Below, piece by piece: positions 29,838 through 34,429 of a DNA stretch of 34,429 nt. The position numbers and the translations under genes are program-made. This stretch comes from Actinomycetota bacterium (GTDB lineage: Bacteria; Actinomycetota; Actinomycetes; Streptosporangiales; Streptosporangiaceae): positions 41,468 through 75,896 of the forward strand of contig PMSU01000079.1 of the NCBI GenBank assembly GCA_003168255.1, written 5' to 3'. How positions within the stretch are numbered: the first letter of the stretch is position 1; every line of letters begins with the position of its first letter. The notes beneath the pieces are model-generated. The model did not search any database. It was not told the DNA's origin and saw nothing but the letters and a program-made list of their open reading frames with translations.

Positions 29838-30503
29838 GTGCAAAGCAAGGCCCCAACGTCAGGCAAGGTCCGGCTCCGCCGGGCGCGGACCGATATCCGG
29901 GAGGCCCTGCTGGAGTCAGCTCTGGTCGAGTTCGGCGCCAAGGGCTTCGACGGTGCGTCGACACGTGCGATCGCGCGGCGAGCCGAGGCGCACCAGCCGC
30001 AGATCAACTATCACTTCGAGTCGAAGGCGGCCCTGTGGACCGCTGCGGTGGACTACCTCTTCGGGCTTCTGCGGGAGGCGCTGCAAGGCGTGATACCCGC
30101 GGAACTGACCGGGGTTGATGTGCCGCGGCTCGCCGCGGCATTTGCGGATGCGATACGCCGGTTCGTGAGATTCGCAGCCGAGCACCCTGAGCTCAACCAG
30201 ATCATGGTGCACGAGGGCACGGCAGCCAGCGACCGGCTGACGTGGATGACGCAGACCCACGTGAAACCGTTCTTCGACGGCATCCGGCCGGCCTGGCAGG
30301 TGCTTCGCAACGTCGGCGTTGCTGCCCCTATCGACAACGAGATCCTCTACTACGTGCTAGTCGGCGCGGCATCGTTGCCCTATGTGAACGCCCCCGAAGT
30401 TCGCCTTCTCACCGGCCGGGATCCGAGTAGCCCCCAGTGGATCGAGGCTCACGCTGACGGACTGGTTGCTATCCTCCTGCCGGGACTGACCGCCTCACCA
30501 TAG
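29838..30503 (+). CDS. TetR-family regulator (CerR/AcrR-like)
   Basis: The 221-aa product has an N-terminal helix-turn-helix (about 17-65: IREALLESALVEFGAKGFDG, ASTRAIARRAEAHQPQINYH, FESKAALWTAAVDYL). A C-terminal domain contains FAAEHPELNQIMVHEGTAAS and PYVNAPEVRLLTGRDP, typical of TetR_C domains of the broad AcrR group. The GTG at 29838 has only GAGAGG touching it. It is divergent from the PNPOx-dioxygenase operon with a perfect operator in between, so it probably represses that operon and itself. The ligand is likely an aromatic compound. Confidence 0.87.
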   Translation: MQSKAPTSGKVRLRRARTDIREALLESALVEFGAKGFDGASTRAIARRAEAHQPQINYHFESKAALWTAAVDYLFGLLREALQGVIPAELTGVDVPRLAAAFADAIRRFVRFAAEHPELNQIMVHEGTAASDRLTWMTQTHVKPFFDGIRPAWQVLRNVGVAAPIDNEILYYVLVGAASLPYVNAPEVRLLTGRDPSSPQWIEAHADGLVAILLPGLTASP

Positions 30504-30543
30504 CGATAATGCCTCTACCTAACGGCATCCGGGCGGCTGTCTC

Positions 30544-30689
30544 GGCCGCTTGATCGAACATCTGCTGCTGCTCTACAACGATGGCCTGATCGAGCGCAGG
30601 GACCGCCGCTCGACGAGAACCTGGCCACGCTCACACCGCCCGCCGAGACCCGGGCGGTGCGGCGGGCCTGGGTGAGGAGCAGCATGTAG
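30544..30689 (+). pseudogene. Frameshifted C-terminal fragment of an unidentified gene
   Basis: One frame reads GRLIEHLLLLYNDGLIERR and the next, after a one-base shift near 30600, reads PPLDENLATLTPPAETRAVR followed by RAWVRSSM and a TAG at 30687-30689. Both halves have strong G/C third positions and fit one protein tail, so this looks like a remnant with a frameshift. I cannot name the family. Its stop touches a strong terminator hairpin. 30504-30543 and 30717-30794 hold nothing recognised. Confidence 0.45.
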
Positions 30690-30716
30690 CCGTCACCTGT
30701 CGTAGGTGACGGCTAC
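30686..30716 (+). terminator. Strong stem-loop (13-bp perfect stem)
   Basis: GTAGCCGTCACCT (30686-30698) pairs fully with AGGTGACGGCTAC (30704-30716) around GTCGT. It overlaps the stop of the preceding fragment and would also end read-through from tetR. Confidence 0.7.
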
Positions 30717-30794
30717 GGGCTGGGTGCGGCTGGGCTCAGGAAGCCACGGCGCAGCCTGCGTGTCGCCCAGTGGCCCGAGAGGCGGTAAGGCATC

Positions 30795-30938
30795 GTGGAG
30801 TACATGGCGCCGCTTCCTGGACACCCCGGCGAGATCATCAGCGACAACACCGGCATCGCCGTCAAGATCAACCGTCGCGCCTATCAGACCTGGCCGGCAG
30901 CTGACCGGCCCGTCGTGTGGCGCACACTGGTCCTATGA
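30795..30938 (+). CDS. Small ORF (47 aa) coupled to the nucleotidyltransferase
   Basis: A GTG at 30795 with AAGG upstream (an in-frame ATG follows at 30804) starts a frame reading MEYMAPLPGHPGEIISDNTG, then IAVKINRRAYQTWPAADRPVVWRTLVL. Third positions are strongly G/C, and its TGA overlaps the next ATG (ATGA), the usual sign of translational coupling. No family recognised. It could be a short protein partner, a leader ORF or the tail of a deleted gene such as an antitoxin. Confidence 0.5.
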   Translation: MEYMAPLPGHPGEIISDNTGIAVKINRRAYQTWPAADRPVVWRTLVL

Positions 30939-31699
30939 CGGATGAGGCGGCCGGCCGGCTCCTCGGCCGTTTCGTCCGTGCCGTCCAGCCGGTCGTGCCG
31001 CTGGTCTCGGTGTGGGCACACGGGTCACTGGCCGGAGGTGACTACCAGCCGGGACGCAGCGACCTCGACCTGATCGCCGTCCTCGGCCGGCCGTGCACGG
31101 CAGCGGAGGAGCAACAGCTGGGGGAGATGCACGAAAGCCTGGGACGTGCCATCGCGCTCGCGTCGAGGCTGCATTGCAGCTATTGCGCGGCGGGGGAGCT
31201 GGCTGATCCTGCGCGCTTGCACCTCAGATGGGCGCACGAGGAGTTCATGCGCCGGCCCGTCACCCCGGTGACCAGGCGCGAGCTGTACGACTTCGGGCTC
31301 GTCTTGCATGGCCAGGAGCCAGCGGCCCTGCTTCCGCCGGTGACCGGCGGGCAGCTCGCCGAGTTCGTGGCCGGGGACCTGGGGAGCTTCTGGCTGCCGT
31401 CCCTGGACCACCCGGAGCGGTGGGATCGTGACATCTGGGTCGACCTCGGCCTGCTGACCTTGGCCAGGGCAACGGTGACGTTGCGGGACGGCACGCTGAT
31501 CACCAAGGCCAGGGCTCTGTGCGTGCTTGCCGAACTCGGTGCCCCGGCAGAGGTCGTAGACGACATCAGGCAGCGCCGGTACGGCGATCCCGGTCCAGCC
31601 TCACCGCGGTGGATCGCCCGCCGGGCGGAGCTGACGCTCGCCTTTCTGCGGCCCGCGATCGAACAGGTCCTAGCACAATGGCCGCCCAGCACAGGCTGA
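30935..31699 (+). CDS. Nucleotidyltransferase-fold protein (aminoglycoside-adenylyltransferase-like)
   Basis: The 254-aa product has the polymerase-beta-type motif at about 30-45: HGSLAGGDYQPGRSDLDLIAVL, i.e. GS with the metal-binding pair DxD (D43, D45). A helical C-terminal domain contains RRELYDFGLVLHG and later LARATVTLRDGTLITKARAL, similar to ANT(3'')/ANT(9)-like proteins and to uncharacterised actinomycete relatives. It probably transfers a nucleotide to a small hydroxylated substrate or protein; drug resistance is possible but not shown. An upstream in-frame GTG (30917) lies inside the preceding ORF; the ATG at 30935, coupled to that ORF, was preferred. Confidence 0.8.
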   Translation: MTDEAAGRLLGRFVRAVQPVVPLVSVWAHGSLAGGDYQPGRSDLDLIAVLGRPCTAAEEQQLGEMHESLGRAIALASRLHCSYCAAGELADPARLHLRWAHEEFMRRPVTPVTRRELYDFGLVLHGQEPAALLPPVTGGQLAEFVAGDLGSFWLPSLDHPERWDRDIWVDLGLLTLARATVTLRDGTLITKARALCVLAELGAPAEVVDDIRQRRYGDPGPASPRWIARRAELTLAFLRPAIEQVLAQWPPSTG

Positions 31700-31864
31700 T
31701 CATGCTGCGAGTGTGAGCAGGCGCAGGCTGGCCAGCTCGATCGTGGCCGGGCGGGACCCTCGGGCAGGTTCTGCGGGCTGATCTCCACGGCGGGCGTCGT
31801 GTCGCCGAATGGGCAGGTCACAGCGTCGAGATCCTGTACCGCATCTAACTTCTCCGGGCGCTGG

Positions 31865-33306
31865 CTACGTCGTCGGCGAGCCCCGGCCGAGAATAGACAG
31901 CAGGGCGGCGGGCTGGTAGATCCTGATCGGATCGGGTGATTCGGGCTCGGGGTGCCGTCAGGGATGATGGCGGCGGAGTTGTAGGTGTAGCCGTATTCGA
32001 TGTTGTGCTCGTTGAATTCCATCGACTGCCCCGCGATCGCGGTCTTGACGGCCTGGCGGTGGGTGGCGTCGCCGGGCAGTCTGCTCCAGATCCGGCGGAC
32101 CTGCCGCCAGTTGGCTTCGGCGCCGACGTCGGGGGTGACTCCGAGGATCTGCGTGGTTACTACGTGGTTGAGTGCGTTCTCGACCGATCGCTGCACATTA
32201 CGAACGGCGACTGGCTCGCGCTCGGGCTCGTAGCTGGCGAGCAGCTGGCCGGTGGCGTGGCCGCGCAGCACGGTGGCGAGCTTCCAGCACAGGTTGTGTG
32301 CGTCCTGGATGGCGGAGTTCAGTCCCAGGCCGCCGGTCGGGGGGTGGCGGTGCGCGGCGTCGCCGAGCAGGAAGACCCGGCCGCTGGCGAACTTGTCGGC
32401 GACCACGCCCTCGATGGACCAGCGACTGATCAGGTGCACGGTGACCGGGTGATCGGGCAGGCCGAGCGCGGTACGCATGTCGGCGATGACGTCATCGTCG
32501 TGCAGGGCACGGGGGTCGTCGGTGGCGTAGTTGAGGTGGCAGACCCATTCCTCGGAGTCTGGGCCCCAGTGGTCTGGGCCCATCGGTACCAGGGTCGCGC
32601 CGCCGCCGGTGTGCGGCAGCGTCAGCCAGCGGATCAGCACGTCCGGGTCGCGGGCCCAGGCTGACAGGTCCGTGGTCAGGTGCAGCGTGGCTACCCGGAT
32701 GAGGTCCCGCGGGCCGTTCATGGTGACGCCGAGCAGCGGCCCGACGGTGCGTCCGCCGTCGCAGCCGAGCAGGTAACGGCACCGCAGTGTGTACTGCGCG
32801 CCGCTGTCCCGGTCCAGTACGGTCGCCTCAACGTACTGGTCTTCTTGCCGGAGGCTGGTGAGTTCGTGGCCGTACCGCACCTGGCCCGGCGCCAGCTCCT
32901 CAGCGCGCGCCTTCAGCAGGGGTTCTAGCCGGATCTGCGGCAGGTTGGCCGTCAGCCGGGGGCTGGCCGACGCCCACTCAGGTGACAGGCCGCCTGCTCC
33001 CCACGATTCCACCCGGCCGATTTCGCGCCCGTAGTCGGCGTCCGGCCCGGCCAGCCCGGCGTACCAGGCGGAGTAGCGCATGTTCTGCAGCGGTGTGCCG
33101 CGCTGGTAGATAGCGTCGGCGACGCCGGCGTCGCCGAGGATCTCCATGGTCCGCTGGTTGAGTACGTGTGCTTTGGGCAGCGCGGAGGGCTGCGGCCGGG
33201 TATTGATCAGCATCGATTCGACGCTGAGACCGCTGAGCAGCATGGCGGCGGTCAGGCCCGCGCCCCCGCCGCCGACGATCAGGACGGGCACATCGATATC
33301 TGGCAT
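31865..33306 (-). pseudogene. FAD-dependent aromatic monooxygenase (TfdB/phenol hydroxylase-like), frameshifted and truncated
   Basis: The first 455 or so residues are intact: FAD motif VGGGGAGLTAAMLLSG (about 11-26), CDGGRTVG, and GRVFLLGDAAHRHPPTGGLGLNSAIQDAHNL (second FAD/substrate motif). Group A flavin monooxygenases with this layout hydroxylate phenols with NAD(P)H. After PDGTP the expected EPESPDPIRIYQPA continues only in another frame; one missing G near 31950 would explain it. The shifted frame stops at 31865-31867, leaving out the roughly 130-residue C-terminal thioredoxin-like domain. Left uncorrected, the original frame runs on as junk through the convergent nucleotidyltransferase gene. 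CAGGAG precedes the ATG. The upstream neighbour ends in an amidohydrolase tail. Confidence 0.75.
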
Positions 33307-33349
33307 GTCATGCTCCTGGTGGGGCAGGTCGGTGGTGGCTGCTGGCTAC

Positions 33350-34429
33350 TCAGGCCAGCCGCGGGAACAGAAGGCGGGCGGCTGCGTGGTCGATCTCGGC
33401 CCGGCCGTGGTCATCCAGGCCGGGGTAGGCGTCCAGGTTGCCGGTGAAGTAGGCAACCGCCAGATCCGGCGCGAATGGCCAGTCGCTGCCGAACAGGACA
33501 TGACCCGGCTGGGCGAAGGCCAGCAGGCTGGGTAGCGCCGCGGGGCTGCCCGACAGCGTGGTGTCATACCAGCGCGCGTGCTCCACATCCGCCGTCAGCA
33601 GCGTGACCGCCCGCAGCTGCGCGTAGTCCCAGAGCCAGCCGCTACCGACGGCGGCCGTCCTGGCGATCCTGGCCGCCTCCTGCGCGCCCCGATGACTGCG
33701 CCGGAACCCATCCCGTCCATCCGACACCGGCCCCGCGGCCACCTGTAGGCCGGGCGGCGGAGCCAGCAGGTCTCGCATCCCGGCCACGAGCGCAGGCCCG
33801 GGCGGCCCTGTCCAGCCGGTCCACAGCCACAGTTCCGAGCGGTCAGCCGGGATGGCCAGCCAGCCCGCGCTGCGGGAGGCCGAGGCCAGCTGCGTAGCGA
33901 GTGTGTGCATCACCTCGGCCGGGGTGCCGGGGTCACTGTCCCAGATCACGAACGCCTGATGGTGGCGGTCCAGCCGGTAACCCAGTGTCTGAGCGGCCGC
34001 TCCCGGGTCCACCGGCCGGCCAGCCAGCAGGTCCTCGGCAATCCGCCGCCGGGCCGCCTGCGTGCTGCCCTGCCACCGGTCCCGCTCGGCGACGTACTCC
34101 TGCGCCATCCGGCTGGCATGGGTGTCCGCATAGGCGAACAGCAGATCGCCGACCCGGTGCGCCTCCCGGACCCGGACCATCTCCGGCTCGGCATCCAGCG
34201 CCGTCATCAGCGCCTGATGCAGCCTCGCATGCCCGACCCTGACACCGCGCAGCACCTGCTCCAGCGGGACCCCGCGGCGGGCCAGCTCAGCATTGCCCTC
34301 AATCGTCTCAGCCGGCACCAGCCCGGTGCCCGGCTGCACGTCACCCCACAACCCGGCCAGCGCTGTCAGCACCGATGCCTGCACCGACCGGTGCAGCATC
34401 TCGACCGTGGAGTGCCCCGAAGCTTCCGG
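33350..34429 (-). CDS. Chimera: CdaR/PucR-type regulator fused to amidohydrolase C-terminus (partial)
   Basis: The frame is open to the window edge, so the start is outside; an ATG at 34397-34399 is inside the N-terminal domain. Up to about residue 277 (counted from that ATG) the protein is a CdaR/PucR-like regulator: helical N-terminal domain, RMAQEYVAERDRWQ, AEDLLAGRPVDP, a GGDEF-like fold ending SHRGAQEAARIARTAAVGSG, then LRAVTLLTADVEHARW. The expected C-terminal helix-turn-helix is replaced by YDTTLSGSPAALPSLLAFAQ, then PGHVLFGSDWPFAPDLAV and a tail to LFPRLA, the end of an amidohydrolase-2 (ACMSD / salicylate decarboxylase-like) enzyme, including the metal-binding GSDWPF. The join near 33568 keeps frame. 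Neither activity should survive. It is followed by the broken monooxygenase 43 bases on. Confidence 0.75.
   Translation of the reverse strand, partial: PEASGHSTVEMLHRSVQASVLTALAGLWGDVQPGTGLVPAETIEGNAELARRGVPLEQVLRGVRVGHARLHQALMTALDAEPEMVRVREAHRVGDLLFAYADTHASRMAQEYVAERDRWQGSTQAARRRIAEDLLAGRPVDPGAAAQTLGYRLDRHHQAFVIWDSDPGTPAEVMHTLATQLASASRSAGWLAIPADRSELWLWTGWTGPPGPALVAGMRDLLAPPPGLQVAAGPVSDGRDGFRRSHRGAQEAARIARTAAVGSGWLWDYAQLRAVTLLTADVEHARWYDTTLSGSPAALPSLLAFAQPGHVLFGSDWPFAPDLAVAYFTGNLDAYPGLDDHGRAEIDHAAARLLFPRLA

Noticed and set aside
29783..30007. N-terminal extension of the PNPOx-like frame
   Set aside because: It would cross the divergent promoter and operator and run antisense to tetR; the ATG at 29782 has a strong ribosome site.
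31180..31864. C-terminal extension of the monooxygenase frame into the nucleotidyltransferase region
   Set aside because: After the frameshift the residues are Arg/Ser/Pro-rich junk antisense to an intact gene.
1..34429. tRNA, rRNA and known riboswitch elements
   Set aside because: No cloverleaf, rRNA-like conserved stretch or familiar riboswitch core was recognised by eye; tRNAscan-SE and Infernal would be needed to exclude them.

Overview
This window comes from a high-GC actinobacterium. Codons end mostly in G or C, GTG and TTG starts are common, and the gene families are typical of actinomycetes: CGNR zinc-finger proteins, DUF5996, DUF6412 next to a YidC paralogue, FCD-type GntR regulators and XRE-TPR regulators. 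Genus cannot be fixed from sequence alone. No rRNA, tRNA or CRISPR array was recognised.

Left part (1-20,655): mostly intact metabolic and transport genes. A 54-bp near-perfect palindrome and remnants of broken genes lie at the edge. Next is an acyl-CoA module: an acyl-CoA dehydrogenase and a double hot-dog MaoC/mesaconyl-CoA-type hydratase, divergent from a GntR regulator, a second acyl-CoA dehydrogenase and an OsmC protein. A 49-bp tandem repeat separates this from an overlapping EamA transporter-VapB-VapC unit, which is divergent from a CGNR regulator. An NCS1 permease-amidase-thioesterase operon follows, then a DUF6412-YidC pair, a membrane diguanylate cyclase, a TetR/MFS pair with a dehydrogenase and a DUF5996 gene, and an MFS-MerR efflux operon behind a 38-bp palindrome.

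Middle part (20,656-25,462): an accessory island. An integrase fragment and a 57-aa gene lead into a visibly more AT-rich stretch. It holds a small membrane protein, an XRE-TPR regulator with a G-quadruplex-like tract upstream, a run of small proteins of unknown function, and a P-loop kinase-like protein.

Right part (25,463-34,429): decayed genes between intact units. A transposase, a cyclic-nucleotide-binding (Crp-like) protein, a sigma factor, its membrane partner, a second MFS-MerR copy and a FUSC transporter all survive as end pieces joined across internal deletions. At the right edge a CdaR/PucR-type regulator is fused in frame to the tail of an amidohydrolase, and the adjacent flavin monooxygenase has a frameshift and lacks its C-terminus. 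Intact units here are a ribbon-helix-helix gene that looks leaderless, a dioxygenase-PNPOx operon with a divergent TetR regulator, and a nucleotidyltransferase coupled to a 47-aa ORF.

The most unusual signal is this repeated junction architecture: neighbouring unrelated genes keep their ends and lose their middles. The XRE-TPR and small-protein island is the best candidate for an undescribed functional system. All family assignments are from reading sequence motifs; no database search was run.
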